Positions 17,966 through 27,016 of a stretch of DNA of 64,000 nt are shown piece after piece; positions within the stretch are counted from its first letter, which is position 1, and each line of letters opens with the position of its first letter. The stretch covers positions 2,914,001 through 2,978,000 of the forward strand of contig NC_018514.1 of assembly GCF_000292915.1 (NCBI RefSeq), in the 5' to 3' direction. The notes beneath the pieces were generated by a model. It ran no database searches, was not told the DNA's origin, and saw only the letters and a program-made list of their open reading frames with translations. Position numbers and translations under genes: made by a program. Source of the stretch: Burkholderia cepacia GG4 (GTDB lineage: Bacteria; Pseudomonadota; Gammaproteobacteria; Burkholderiales; Burkholderiaceae).

Positions 17966-18004
17966 CGAAGTGGCCGGCACGAGATCGTCGTGCCGGCCAC
18001 TTCG
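17966..18004. terminator. Bidirectional hairpin between pcaF and the DUF523 gene
   Basis: Perfect 17-bp stem (CGAAGTGGCCGGCACGA at 17966-17982 with its complement at 17988-18004) and a 5-base loop, placed between two convergent genes and touching the stop of the DUF523 gene. There is no strong T run on either side, but the stem is long enough to block or protect both transcripts. Confidence 0.7.
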
Positions 18005-18532
18005 TCATTCAGCCTGAGCGTGCTGCGCGAGGCGTGCCGCGAGCGCGTCGATCTCGGTGTCCGCGAACACCTCGACGCCATGCTGGCGCAGCAACGCCGC
18101 GGTCACACCGGCGCCGGCATGCCGCCGGCCCGCAAAACTCCCGTCGTAAATGAAACTGCTTCCGCAGGACGGACTTCCGTCCGCCAGGATCGCGAAGCGG
18201 CAGTCGTGCGCGCGTGCCAGTGCGAGCGCGGTGTGCGCGCCGTCGACGAACGGCGCGGTGACGTCGGTGCCGTGCACGTCGACGATGCGCGCGGCACCTG
18301 CCAGCACGCGTTGCCCCGATTCGCCGTTCGCGATTTCGGCGGGCGGTCGCGGCACGCTCAATCCCCCTGCCAGTTCCGGACACACGGACACCAGACGCCC
18401 TTCGCGCTGCCATCGTGCGAGCGTTGCATGCGCGGCGGTCTTCGCCGAGCCGTTGTAACGGACGGGGTGACCGAGCACGCACATGCTGACGAGGATCTTC
18501 GGCGTGGCCGGCTGCCGCGGCGCGTTTTGCAA
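18005..18532 (-). CDS. DUF523 family protein, 175 aa
   Basis: The DUF523 hallmarks are present: KILVSMCVLGHPVRYNG near the N-terminus, SVCPELAGGLSVPRPPAEI, and LADGSPSCGSSFIYDG with the conserved cysteine. The family is widespread and uncharacterised; the conserved cysteines hint at metal or cluster binding. The apparent start is TTG 18532, because GGAG sits seven bases upstream and the first ATG (residue 17) would remove part of the conserved block. The gene is convergent with pcaF. Confidence 0.85.
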   Translation of the reverse strand: MQNAPRQPATPKILVSMCVLGHPVRYNGSAKTAAHATLARWQREGRLVSVCPELAGGLSVPRPPAEIANGESGQRVLAGAARIVDVHGTDVTAPFVDGAHTALALARAHDCRFAILADGSPSCGSSFIYDGSFAGRRHAGAGVTAALLRQHGVEVFADTEIDALAARLAQHAQAE

Positions 18533-18598
18533 TGTCGTTCTCCGTGATGGCGGCCTTGATCGAGCGGAAATTCTACGCGCGGCTCGCGTTCACGCGCG

Positions 18599-18763
18599 TC
18601 AGTTCGTCGGTCCTTCCAGATGAATGTCGTCCGGCTCGAGCGCATCCAGCGCCGGGTCGGGCGACGCGCTGACGGTGAAACCGAGCCGCAGGTAGAAGTC
18701 GATCGTGTGCTGCAACGGCGCCGCGTATCTCACGCATTTCAGGAAGGCGGCATCGCGTTGCCA
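18599..18763 (-). pseudogene. Remnant of an acetyltransferase-like gene (54 codons)
   Basis: A leftward frame without a start codon reads ...APLQHTIDFYLRLGFTVSAS...DDIHLEGPTN and stops at 18599-18601. IDFYLRLGF resembles the last helix and strand of GNAT acetyltransferases (FYERLGF). A stop lies immediately upstream, so the rest of the gene is gone or out of frame. The family assignment is weak. Confidence 0.35.
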
Positions 18764-19192
18764 TCACGGCACCGGGCCGCCTGACGGTGTTTTTCGCCGT
18801 GATGCACGACCACTACCGTATTTCGGCGCAATCGATTCAATTCATGCCGGGACTTTTTCATCGAATTCGAATGCCGGTTGAATGGCGTCGACCAGGCTGA
18901 ATCGTTTCGCCGCGCGCAACGACTGCCTGCATTGGTGCGCGGTCCGGCGTTATCCCATAAAGCATCGAGCCGTATCCGCACAGCGCCGGATGCGATTATC
19001 GCGGGATTATTTGATCGAAATCATCCTGGCGGCCGAATTCGATATTTCACGCGGTTCCGGATTAAGGTTTTCCCGGGATGTGCCGACAGTAAGGACGACA
19101 CCGTCGTAAAGCGATAAACCGTTTTTCGGCTACTGAGCGTGATTTTCGCGCCGCGCGGATCCCGCATCCGGATCCGCCTTTCGGAGCCCTGC
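18764..19192. other. Leader region of the first aer gene
   Basis: About 430 bases with no gene. It is richer in A and T than the surroundings, as promoter regions here tend to be. A weak flagellar-type (sigma-28) promoter, TAAG-N16-AGCGATAA, is at 19090-19117, about 75 bases before aer. GGAG at 19182-19185 fixes the aer start at 19193. Confidence 0.4.
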
Positions 19193-20737
19193 ATGCGCAA
19201 CAACCAGCCTGTCACCCAACAAGAATTCGAATTTCCCGACGACGTCACGCTGATGTCGACCACCGATGCCGACAGCATCATCACGTACGCGAACACGACG
19301 TTCGCGTATGTGAGCGGCTTCTCGAACGACGAACTCGTCGGCCAGCCGCACAACGCCGTCCGGCACCCGGACATGCCGAAGGAGGCGTTCGCCGACATGT
19401 GGGCGACGCTGAAGAACGGCGAGCCGTGGACCGCGGTGGTGAAGAACCGCCGCAAGAACGGCGATCACTACTGGGTGCGCGCGAACGCCGTGCCGGTGAT
19501 GCGTAACGGCGCGCCGCACGGCTACCTGTCGGTGCGCACCAAGGCGCCGCGCGACGAGATCGCGGCCGCCGACGCGCTGTACCGCGCATTCCGCGAAGGC
19601 AAGGCGGGCCAGCGCCGTTTCCACAAGGGATTGATCATCCGGACCGGGCTGCTGCGCATCGCGTCGCTGCCGCAGACGATGTCGGTGCGCGCGCGCGTTC
19701 ATTCGGCGCTGTGCGTGCTGGCGCCGGCTGTCGTCGGCGCGGGCTGGGCATGCGGGCTGGCCGGCAGCGGGCTTGCGGCGTTTGCCGCGGTGACGGCCGG
19801 CGTGTCGGTCGCCGCCGGACTGTGGCTCGATGCGCAGATCGTGCGTCCGCTGAAGCGGCTGCACGACCAGGCGCTGAACGTCGCCACCGGCGAGAGCCGC
19901 CGCGGCGTGCGGATGAACCGGGTCGACGAGATCGGCATGACGCTGCGCACGATCAACCAGCTCGGGCTGATGTTCCGCTGGCTCGTCGACGACGTCAGCG
20001 AGCAGGTGCACAACGTGCAGCGCGCGAGCAACGAGATCGCGCAGGGCAACAACGATTTGAGCGCGCGCACCGAACAGGCCGCGTCGAGCGTGCAGCAGAC
20101 GGCCGCATCGATGGCCGAGATGACGGCCACCGTCGACAGCAATGCGGAGACGGCGCTGCAGGCGAACCAGTTGTCGGTTTCGGCGAGCGAAGCGGCCGAG
20201 CGCGGCGGGCAGGCGGTGAGCGAAGTCGTGACGACGATGCGCGACATCACCGACAGCTCGCGCAAGATCGCCGACATCATCGGCGTGATCGACGGGATCG
20301 CGTTCCAGACCAACATCCTCGCGTTGAACGCGGCGGTCGAGGCGGCGCGTGCGGGCGAGCAGGGGCGCGGCTTCGCGGTGGTCGCGGGCGAGGTGCGGGC
20401 GCTCGCGCAGCGCAGCGCGAACGCGGCGAAGGAGATCAAGACGCTGATCGGCGCGAGCGTCGAGCGGGTCGAGTCGGGCGCGCGGCGCGTGGACGAGGCG
20501 GGCAGGACGATGGAGGACATCGTCACGCAGGTGAAGCGCGTGTCGGACCTGATCGCGGAGATCAGCTCGTCGACGGCCGAGCAGAGCACCGGGGTCTCGC
20601 AGGTCGATCAGGCAGTCGTGCATCTGGACAACATCACGCAGCAGAACGCGGCGCTGGTCGAACAGAGCGCGGCGGCATCGGAAAGCCTGAAGCAGCAGGC
20701 GACGCGGCTCGTGGATGCCGTGAACGTGTTTCGTTAA
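19193..20737 (+). CDS. aer: Aerotaxis receptor, Aer type, first of two tandem copies, 514 aa
   Basis: Senses the redox state of the respiratory chain through FAD and signals to CheA. N-terminal PAS domain (residues 10-120) with the Aer-specific blocks [38 protein letters not shown] and [21 protein letters not shown] linker follows, then a short membrane anchor (about 165-205, [20 protein letters not shown]), a HAMP-like region with [21 protein letters not shown], and the methyl-accepting signalling domain with the hairpin tip [20 protein letters not shown]. The domain order is that of E. coli Aer. ATG 19193 is chosen by alignment with the second copy and by GGAG. The open frame upstream to 19139 is not coding. 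Confidence 0.92.
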   Translation: MRNNQPVTQQEFEFPDDVTLMSTTDADSIITYANTTFAYVSGFSNDELVGQPHNAVRHPDMPKEAFADMWATLKNGEPWTAVVKNRRKNGDHYWVRANAVPVMRNGAPHGYLSVRTKAPRDEIAAADALYRAFREGKAGQRRFHKGLIIRTGLLRIASLPQTMSVRARVHSALCVLAPAVVGAGWACGLAGSGLAAFAAVTAGVSVAAGLWLDAQIVRPLKRLHDQALNVATGESRRGVRMNRVDEIGMTLRTINQLGLMFRWLVDDVSEQVHNVQRASNEIAQGNNDLSARTEQAASSVQQTAASMAEMTATVDSNAETALQANQLSVSASEAAERGGQAVSEVVTTMRDITDSSRKIADIIGVIDGIAFQTNILALNAAVEAARAGEQGRGFAVVAGEVRALAQRSANAAKEIKTLIGASVERVESGARRVDEAGRTMEDIVTQVKRVSDLIAEISSSTAEQSTGVSQVDQAVVHLDNITQQNAALVEQSAAASESLKQQATRLVDAVNVFR

Positions 20738-21126
20738 TCGCCACGGGCGCGCTTGCGCGTCCCGTCGTGGCGCGGCGGCAAATCTCCGGTTTCCGAATGG
20801 ATTCGAATGCGATAAACGAGAGAGATTCGCATTCGCGATTTTCGATTTATGCGTGAGTCCGGTCGGAAACGGTGTTGTCAATGATCAGACGATTGACGTC
20901 CGGGTCTTTGATCAAACTGGATTTTTGATTCACATATAAACAAAGTGTTCGGCTGAAGCAAGATGATGCGAAATAGATGCATATTTACCCGTGGCCGGCA
21001 TAATGTTTTCGCCAAATTTGCCGAAAGCGCAGGAGTCTGATCAAACGCAAGCGGGCCGACTGCGATGCGTACGGTCTCGATCCATCCACAAGCGGACGCA
21101 AGATCCGCAACCCGGAACTCCACACC
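20738..21126. other. Intergenic region between the two aer copies
   Basis: 389 bases with no gene. The middle is AT-rich (about 20,800-20,990). A candidate flagellar-type promoter, TAAT-N15-GCCGAAAG, lies at 21001-21027, about 100 bases before the second aer start. The non-coding parts before the two genes are not alike, so the duplication covers the coding sequence only. Confidence 0.4.
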
Positions 21127-22671
21127 ATGCGCAACAACCAGCCTGTCACGCAACGCGAATTCGATTTTCCCGACGACGCGACGCTGATGTCGACTACAGA
21201 CGCGAACAGCTACATCCAGTACGCGAACGCCGCGTTCATCCAGGTCAGCGGATTTTCCCCCGAGGAGATCGAAGGTCAGCCGCACAACGTCGTGCGGCAC
21301 CCGGACATGCCGAAGGAGGCGTTCGCCGACATGTGGGCGACGCTGAAGAACGGCGAACCGTGGACCGCGCTGGTGAAGAACCGCCGCAAGAACGGCGACC
21401 ACTATTGGGTGCGTTCGAATACGGTGCCGGTGATGCGCAACGGGCAGCCGACGGGCTACATGTCGGTGCGCACCAAGGCATCGCGCGACGAGATCGCGGC
21501 CGCCGATGCGCTGTACCGAGCGTTTCGTGAAGGCAAGGCCGGCAATCGCCGCTTCCACAAGGGGTTGATCGTCCGTACCGGGCTGATGCGCATTGCGTCG
21601 CTGTTCCAGACGATGTCGGTGCGCGCACGGCTGCATTCAACGCTGTGCGTACTGGCGCCGGCCGTCGTCGGCGCGGGCTGGGCATGCGGGCTGGCCGGCG
21701 GCGGGCTCGCGGCGTTTGCCGCCGCGACGGCCGGCGTATCGATTGCCGCCGGCCTGTGGCTCGACGCGCAGATCGCGCGTCCGCTCATGCAGTTGCGCGA
21801 CCAGGCGTTGCGCGTCGCGACCGGCGAGAGCCGCAGCGGCGTGGCGATGAATCGCGTCGACGAGATCGGCATGACGCTGCGCACGATCAACCAGCTCGGG
21901 CTGATGTTCCGCTGGCTCGTCGACGACGTCAGCGAACAGGTGCTCAACGTGCAGCGCGCGAGCAACGAGATCGCGCAGGGCAACAACGATCTGAGCGCAC
22001 GCACCGAACAGGCTTCGACCAGCGTGCAGCAGACGGCCGCGTCGATGGCCGAGATGACGGCCACCGTGTCGAGCAATGCGGAGACGGCGCTGCAGGCGAA
22101 CCAGTTGTCGGTTTCGGCAAGCGAGGCGGCCGAGCGCGGCGGGCAGGCGGTGAGCGAAGTCGTGACGACGATGAGCGACATCACCGACAGCTCGCGCAAG
22201 ATCGCCGACATCATCGGCGTGATCGACGGGATCGCGTTCCAGACCAACATCCTCGCGTTGAACGCGGCGGTCGAAGCCGCGCGCGCGGGCGACCAGGGGC
22301 GCGGTTTCGCGGTGGTCGCGGGCGAGGTGCGGGCGCTCGCGCAGCGCAGCGCGAACGCGGCGAAGGAAATCAAGACGCTGATCGGCGCGAGCGTCGACCG
22401 GGTCGAATCGGGTGCCCGGATCGTCGACGGCGCGGGCAAGACGATGGAGGACATCGTCACGCAGGTGAAGCGCGTGTCGGACCTGATCGCGGAGATCAGC
22501 TCGTCGACGGCCGAACAGAGCACGGGGGTTGCGCAGGTCGATCAGGCGGTCGTGCATCTGGACAACATCACGCAGCAGAACGCGGCGCTGGTCGAGCAGA
22601 GCACGGCGGCATCGGAAAGCCTGAAGCAGCAGGCGACGCGGCTCGTGGATGCGGTGAACGTGTTTCGTTGA
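21127..22671 (+). CDS. aer: Aerotaxis receptor, Aer type, second of two tandem copies, 514 aa
   Basis: Same length and domain order as the gene at 19193. The PAS domain differs mainly in a few exposed stretches ([21 protein letters not shown] replaces the equivalent part of the first copy). From about codon 260 to the end the two proteins are almost identical, with long runs of identical DNA, including in third codon positions. This suggests recent duplication or ongoing gene conversion. Two receptors with distinct sensor domains and one output could widen the range of redox signals sensed. Confidence 0.9.
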   Translation: MRNNQPVTQREFDFPDDATLMSTTDANSYIQYANAAFIQVSGFSPEEIEGQPHNVVRHPDMPKEAFADMWATLKNGEPWTALVKNRRKNGDHYWVRSNTVPVMRNGQPTGYMSVRTKASRDEIAAADALYRAFREGKAGNRRFHKGLIVRTGLMRIASLFQTMSVRARLHSTLCVLAPAVVGAGWACGLAGGGLAAFAAATAGVSIAAGLWLDAQIARPLMQLRDQALRVATGESRSGVAMNRVDEIGMTLRTINQLGLMFRWLVDDVSEQVLNVQRASNEIAQGNNDLSARTEQASTSVQQTAASMAEMTATVSSNAETALQANQLSVSASEAAERGGQAVSEVVTTMSDITDSSRKIADIIGVIDGIAFQTNILALNAAVEAARAGDQGRGFAVVAGEVRALAQRSANAAKEIKTLIGASVDRVESGARIVDGAGKTMEDIVTQVKRVSDLIAEISSSTAEQSTGVAQVDQAVVHLDNITQQNAALVEQSTAASESLKQQATRLVDAVNVFR

Positions 22672-22684
22672 AGGCGGGGCAGGG

Positions 22685-22721
22685 AGGTGACGCGGGCACG
22701 GCGGAGAGGGGCGCCGGCCCG
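22685..22721 (+). repeat. 37-bp direct repeat, copy 1
   Basis: Begins AGGTGACGCGGGCACGGCGG and is identical over 37 bases to 23958-23994. Here the flanks also form a stem, GGTGACGC (22686-22693) with GCGTCACC downstream (22722-22730), which may act as the terminator of the second aer gene. Confidence 0.85.
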
Positions 22722-22746
22722 GGCGTCACCGCTATCCGGAAGAAGA

Positions 22747-23694
22747 TCAGATCAGCGCCGGTTGCAGCGGCGCACGGTGCTCGCGAACCTTGACGATCCG
22801 GTATTCGTTGCGGAGCCCTTCAGCGCTGATGATCTGCGTCTGACGCAGATCGACGACCAGCACGTCGCCCTTTCCGAAGCGCTCGCCGGCATCGACCTTC
22901 GCGATGAACTGTTCGTCGTCGAGCGAGGCATAGAACGCGGACGTGCCGTCGTGCACGCGCCATTTGTTGCCGTCCTTGAACACGACGGACTCGAGCGTCA
23001 GCATCTTGCGCGCGATGGTGTCGGTGACCACCTCACCGGGATCGTCGCTGCTCGCGAACGTACCGAGTTCGTCGCGCTCGATCGAGAGTTCGACGATGTC
23101 GTCGCGCACGATGCCGAAGCTGTCGATGCCGTCGCGCTCGAGCGGCGACAGCACTTTCTGCAGGCTGACGCGAACGGCGCGGTTCCGATACAGCCGGACG
23201 ATCGGTTCATCGACGACGAAGCATTCCTGCTCCGACGTCCATATCTTGACATTCGTTCCATCCCGCTCGGTGCGATGCGGCTGGCGCCCGCGCAGCGTGC
23301 GGATGAGGCCAATCAGGCCGCCGCCTCCGACAATCCCCAGTGCGGCGAGGATGGCCAGTGCGTTGCTGAACGCACTGGCGTTCGGCCCCGCGAACAGGTC
23401 GCGGATCTGGCTCGCGAGCGACTGGACGAAGATCAGTTCGGCGTGGAACGAGCCAGCCTTGAAGCTGCCCCTGACCTCGAGACGAACCTCCGAGTGCTCG
23501 CCATTGAGTTCCTTGTTGGCGGACGCGAACAGATCGGCGATCGCGAGCAGTACCGGCGCGAGGTCACGCACGTCCATCCGGTGCTCGCCGAGCGCGGGAC
23601 CGTCGTAGACGACGTTGAACGGCTGGTGATTGCTCGGGCCGCCGGACTTTTCCGCCGGCGGGCCCGTGCGATGATCGGTTGTTCTGACGATCAT
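22747..23694 (-). CDS. Conserved hypothetical protein with one membrane-like glycine-rich segment, 315 aa
   Basis: Not recognised. ATG 23694 is preceded by GGGAG. Residues about 25-110 are an acidic domain (YDGPALGEHRMDVRDLAPVL, ELNGEHSEVRLEVRG). Residues about 118-140 are hydrophobic and glycine-rich (ALAILAALGIVGGGGLIGLI) and end in a basic cluster, so this may be a membrane or membrane-interacting segment. The C-terminal part (about 150-315) has beta-rich charged sequence (GDVLVVDLRQTQIISAEGL) that could bind ligand or nucleic acid. The gene is bracketed by 37-bp perfect direct repeats, is oriented against aer, and has no operon partner. It could be a mobile passenger. Confidence 0.7.
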   Translation of the reverse strand: MIVRTTDHRTGPPAEKSGGPSNHQPFNVVYDGPALGEHRMDVRDLAPVLLAIADLFASANKELNGEHSEVRLEVRGSFKAGSFHAELIFVQSLASQIRDLFAGPNASAFSNALAILAALGIVGGGGLIGLIRTLRGRQPHRTERDGTNVKIWTSEQECFVVDEPIVRLYRNRAVRVSLQKVLSPLERDGIDSFGIVRDDIVELSIERDELGTFASSDDPGEVVTDTIARKMLTLESVVFKDGNKWRVHDGTSAFYASLDDEQFIAKVDAGERFGKGDVLVVDLRQTQIISAEGLRNEYRIVKVREHRAPLQPALI

Positions 23695-23957
23695 GTGCGA
23701 GCTCCCTGCGTGCGAATCGCGATGCCGGGGCGGGTACATGGCAGCGGTGCGGGGATGCTGCGCGCGGATGTTACGCAGGTCAGGCGGACGGGAGAAGTGT
23801 TCATGCGCGGGCAAACCGGATCGAGGTGGAATGCTCAATCTAGCGGCTGGCAGCGGAACGAGAAATGAGACTTGAACGAAATTGCCGAACGGCATGATGT
23901 TCGGCCGATGCAGCATCGAAGTCGCGCATGCAGCGCATGGCGAGATCGCGCGCGGCA

Positions 23958-23994
23958 AGGTGACGCGGGCACGGCGGAGAGGGGCGCCGGCCCG
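23958..23994 (+). repeat. 37-bp direct repeat, copy 2
   Basis: Identical to 22685-22721. The two copies have a period of 1273 bases and enclose exactly one gene. Confidence 0.85.
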
Positions 23995-24000
23995 CGTCGC

Positions 24001-24055
24001 GACCGCCCGGCTCCGGCCGGGCGGTCGGGGCCTGTCACGAACGCGACAGGCCCCG
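24001..24055 (-). terminator. Double hairpin after gabD
   Basis: Two stems back to back: GACCGCCCGG with CCGGGCGGTC (24001-24010 and 24017-24026), and CGGGGCCTGTC with GACAGGCCCCG (24026-24036 and 24045-24055). They begin six bases after the gabD stop in the direction of transcription. There is no T run, so they may stabilise the 3' end as much as terminate. Confidence 0.55.
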
Positions 24056-24060
24056 AACCG

Positions 24061-25530
24061 TCAGACGGCCAGGCAGAGGTACTTGATCACGACGTAGTCG
24101 TCGATGCCGTAGTGCGAGCCTTCGCGGCCGAGGCCCGACTGCTTGACGCCGCCGAACGGCGCGACTTCGTTCGAGATCAGGCCCGTGTTGATGCCGACCA
24201 TCCCGTATTCGAGCGCTTCGGCGACCTTCCACACGCGGCCGATGTCGCGGCTGTAGAAATACGCGGCGAGACCGAACTCGGTGTCGTTCGCGAGGCGGAT
24301 CACCTCGTCGTCGCTGCTGAACTTGAACAGCGGCGCGAGCGGCCCGAACGTCTCTTCCTTCGCGACCTTCATCGCCGGCGTGACGCCCGTCAGCACGGTC
24401 GGCTCGAAGAAGCCGTGGCCGAGCGCGTGGCGCTTGCCGCCCGTCACGACGGTTGCGCCCTTCGCGAGCGCGTCCTCGATGTGCGCCTCGACCTTCAGCA
24501 CGGCCGCTTCGTTGATCAGCGGACCCTGCGTGACGCCCGGCTCCGTGCCGCGACCGACCTTCAACTGGCCGACCGCCGCCGCGAGTTTCTGCGCGAACTG
24601 GTCGTACACGGCTTCATGCACGTAGAAGCGGTTCGTGCACACGCACGTCTGGCCGCTGTTGCGGTACTTCGACGCGATCGCGCCCTGCACGGCCGCATCG
24701 AGGTCGGCATCGTCGAATACGATGAACGGCGCGTTGCCGCCGAGCTCCAGCGACACCTTCTTGACCGTCGCCGCGCATTGCGCCATCAGCAGACGGCCGA
24801 TCGGCGTCGAGCCGGTGAACGACAGCTTGCGTACGATCGGGTTCGACGTCAGCTCGCCGCCGATCGCCTTCGGGTCGCCCGTGACGACGCTGAACACGCC
24901 GGCCGGTACGCCCGCGCGCTCGGCCAGCACGGCCATCGCGAGTGCGGAGAACGGCGTCGCTTCAGCCGGCTTCACGACGATCGGGCAGCCTGCGGCGAGT
25001 GCCGGGCCGACCTTGCGGGTGATCATGGCCGCCGGGAAGTTCCACGGCGTGATCGCCGCGCACACGCCGATCGCTTCCTTCGTCACGACGATGCGCTTGT
25101 CGCTCGCCGGCGTCGGGATCGTGTCGCCGTACACGCGCTTGCCTTCTTCCGCGAACCACTCGAGGAACGATGCCGCATAGCCGATCTCGCCCTTCGCCTC
25201 GGCCAGCGACTTGCCTTGCTCGGTGGTCAGGATCAGCGCCAGGTCGTCGGCGTTTTCCATCATCAGGTCGTGCCACTTGCGCAGGATGACCGCGCGTTCT
25301 TTCGCGGTCTTCTTGCGCCACGCCGGCCATGCGGCGTTCGCGGCGTCGATCGCGTGACGCGTCTCGGCGGTGCCCATCGCCGGCACCGTGCCGAGCAGGC
25401 CGCCGGTTGCCGGGTTGCGGACGTCGAACGTCTCGCCGTTCGTTGCGCCTTGCCATTCGCCGTTGACGTATGCCTGCTGGCGGAACAGCGACGGATCTTT
25501 CAGTGCCAGGGTTTCCTGAACCGTGCTCAT
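24061..25530 (-). CDS. gabD: Succinate-semialdehyde dehydrogenase (NADP+), 489 aa
   Basis: Oxidises succinate semialdehyde, the product of GabT, to succinate, which enters the TCA cycle. Full-length aldehyde dehydrogenase: PWNFPAAMITRKVGPALAAG (coenzyme-binding lysine region KPAEATP follows), the general base glutamate in VSLELGGNAPFIVF, the catalytic cysteine in YRNSGQTCVCTNR, and EETFGPLAP. I use ATG 25530 (MSTVQETLALKDP), which matches the GabD family start; the frame is open to 25575. It lies 76 bases after gabT and in the same direction, so they form one operon. Confidence 0.93.
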   Translation of the reverse strand: MSTVQETLALKDPSLFRQQAYVNGEWQGATNGETFDVRNPATGGLLGTVPAMGTAETRHAIDAANAAWPAWRKKTAKERAVILRKWHDLMMENADDLALILTTEQGKSLAEAKGEIGYAASFLEWFAEEGKRVYGDTIPTPASDKRIVVTKEAIGVCAAITPWNFPAAMITRKVGPALAAGCPIVVKPAEATPFSALAMAVLAERAGVPAGVFSVVTGDPKAIGGELTSNPIVRKLSFTGSTPIGRLLMAQCAATVKKVSLELGGNAPFIVFDDADLDAAVQGAIASKYRNSGQTCVCTNRFYVHEAVYDQFAQKLAAAVGQLKVGRGTEPGVTQGPLINEAAVLKVEAHIEDALAKGATVVTGGKRHALGHGFFEPTVLTGVTPAMKVAKEETFGPLAPLFKFSSDDEVIRLANDTEFGLAAYFYSRDIGRVWKVAEALEYGMVGINTGLISNEVAPFGGVKQSGLGREGSHYGIDDYVVIKYLCLAV

Positions 25531-25606
25531 ATAAGTAGCCTGCTTTGAAGAGGAAACGGCCGCTGCCATCGTCACGACGGCAGCGGCGCATTCAGTTGAC
25601 TGGACC

Positions 25607-26896
25607 TCAGGCCGGCACGCCGACCGTTTCCTTCAGCACTTCCTCGAGGATCACGAGCGCTTCGTCGAACACGGCCTGCGTGATCGTCAGCGGGAACAGG
25701 AAGCGCACGACGTTCGAGTAGACGCCGCAGACGAGCAGCAGCAGGCCGCGCTCGAGTGCGCGCGTCTGCACGCGCTTCGTGAATTCCGCGTCCGGCTCGC
25801 CCGAACCCGGTTTCAGGAACTCGACCGCGATCATCGCGCCCGGGCCGCGCACGTCGGCGATCTGCGGCACGTCGGCCTGCAGCGAATTCAGCTTCGCCTT
25901 CAGCACGTCGCCGAGTTGCGTCGCGCGCTCGCACAGCTTCTCTTCGTCGATGATCTCGAGCACCGCGTGCGCCGACGCGACGGCCAGCGGGTTGCCCGCG
26001 TAGGTGCCGCCGAGGCCGCCCGGCGCTGCCGCGTCCATCAGGTCCGCACGGCCGACGACGCCCGACAGCGGCATGCCGCCCGCGAGGCTCTTCGCCATCG
26101 TGATCAGGTCGGCCAGCACGTCGTAGTGCTGCATCGCGAACAGCTTGCCGGTACGCGCGAAGCCCGTCTGGACTTCGTCGGCGATCAGCAGGATGCCGTG
26201 TTCGTTACAGATCTTGCGCAGCGCGCGCACGAATTCCGCCGGCGCCGCATAGAAGCCGCCTTCGCCCTGGACCGGTTCGAAGATGATCGCGGCGACGCGC
26301 TTCGGATCGATGTCGGCCTTGAACAGCATCTCGATCGCCTTGATCGAGTCGGCCGTCGTCACGCCGTGCAGCGCGTTCGGGTACGGCGCGTGGAACACGT
26401 CGCCCGGGAACGGGCCGAAGTTCAGCTTGTACGGCGCGACCTTGCCGGTCAGCGCCATGCCCATCATCGTGCGGCCGTGGAAGCCGCCCGAGAACGCGAT
26501 GACGCCCGGACGGCCGGTCGCGGCGCGGGCGATCTTGATCGCGTTTTCGACGGCTTCGGCGCCGGTCGTGAAGAACGCGGTCTTCTTCTGGAAGTCGCCC
26601 GGCGCGCGGGCGTTGATCTTCTCGGCCAGCTCGACGTACGACGCGTACGGGACGATCTGGTAAGCGGTGTGCGTGAAGCTGTTCAGTTGGTCCGAGATCG
26701 CCTTGACGATCTTCGGGTGGCGGTGGCCCGTGTTCAGCACCGCGATGCCGGCGGCGAAATCGATGAAGCGGCGGCCTTCGACATCCCACAGTTCCGCGTT
26801 CTCGGCGCGGGCTGCGTAGAAATCGCACATCACGCCGACGCCGCGCGGGGTGGCGGCGTTCTTGCGGGCCTGCAGGTCGGCATTCTTCACGGTCAT
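25607..26896 (-). CDS. gabT: 4-aminobutyrate aminotransferase (PLP), 429 aa
   Basis: Transfers the amino group of GABA to 2-oxoglutarate, giving succinate semialdehyde and glutamate. Class III aminotransferase features: FFTTGAEAVENAIKIARAAT, FSGGFHGRT, LIADEVQTGFARTG and the PLP lysine in ITMAKSLAGGMPLSG. The ribosome binding site AAGGAG directly abuts ATG 26896, which is too close. GTG 26890 two codons on has ideal spacing, so the true start could be either. Promoter and operator elements lie at 26937-26990. Confidence 0.93.
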   Translation of the reverse strand: MTVKNADLQARKNAATPRGVGVMCDFYAARAENAELWDVEGRRFIDFAAGIAVLNTGHRHPKIVKAISDQLNSFTHTAYQIVPYASYVELAEKINARAPGDFQKKTAFFTTGAEAVENAIKIARAATGRPGVIAFSGGFHGRTMMGMALTGKVAPYKLNFGPFPGDVFHAPYPNALHGVTTADSIKAIEMLFKADIDPKRVAAIIFEPVQGEGGFYAAPAEFVRALRKICNEHGILLIADEVQTGFARTGKLFAMQHYDVLADLITMAKSLAGGMPLSGVVGRADLMDAAAPGGLGGTYAGNPLAVASAHAVLEIIDEEKLCERATQLGDVLKAKLNSLQADVPQIADVRGPGAMIAVEFLKPGSGEPDAEFTKRVQTRALERGLLLLVCGVYSNVVRFLFPLTITQAVFDEALVILEEVLKETVGVPA

Positions 26897-26936
26897 CTCC
26901 TTGATGTTCTGTCCGGTGAGGTAAAAATCGGCCGCG

Positions 26937-26963
26937 TTGGCAGCCCATGGAGGCGACTATAAT
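26937..26963 (+). promoter_or_regulatory. Promoter of gabR overlapping that of gabTD
   Basis: Perfect -10 TATAAT (26958-26963) with TTGGCA at 26937-26942 (15-base spacer, slightly short). The same AT-rich core reads TATAGT on the minus strand (26956-26961), a possible -10 for gabTD. Transcription of gabR would start in the palindromic operator, which explains autorepression. Confidence 0.55.
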
Positions 26964-26969
26964 CACATT

Positions 26970-26990
26970 TGGCTCTGACAATCAGAGCCA
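26970..26990. promoter_or_regulatory. GabR operator palindrome
   Basis: TGGCTCTGA-CAA-TCAGAGCCA, perfect 9-base arms around a 3-base centre, in the 120-base divergent region between gabT and gabR. It covers the likely gabR start site. MocR-type regulators activate the divergent operon and repress themselves from such sites. Confidence 0.75.
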
Positions 26991-27016
26991 TTTCAATAAA
27001 TAATCAGGAGCCAATC

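Larger units (their letters stand above)
23695..24060. other. Intergenic region with second repeat copy and gabD terminator hairpins
   Basis: 366 bases. It contains the promoter of the hypothetical gene (reading left), the second copy of the 37-bp repeat, and two adjacent hairpins after gabD. No open frame here is credible as a gene. Confidence 0.45.
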
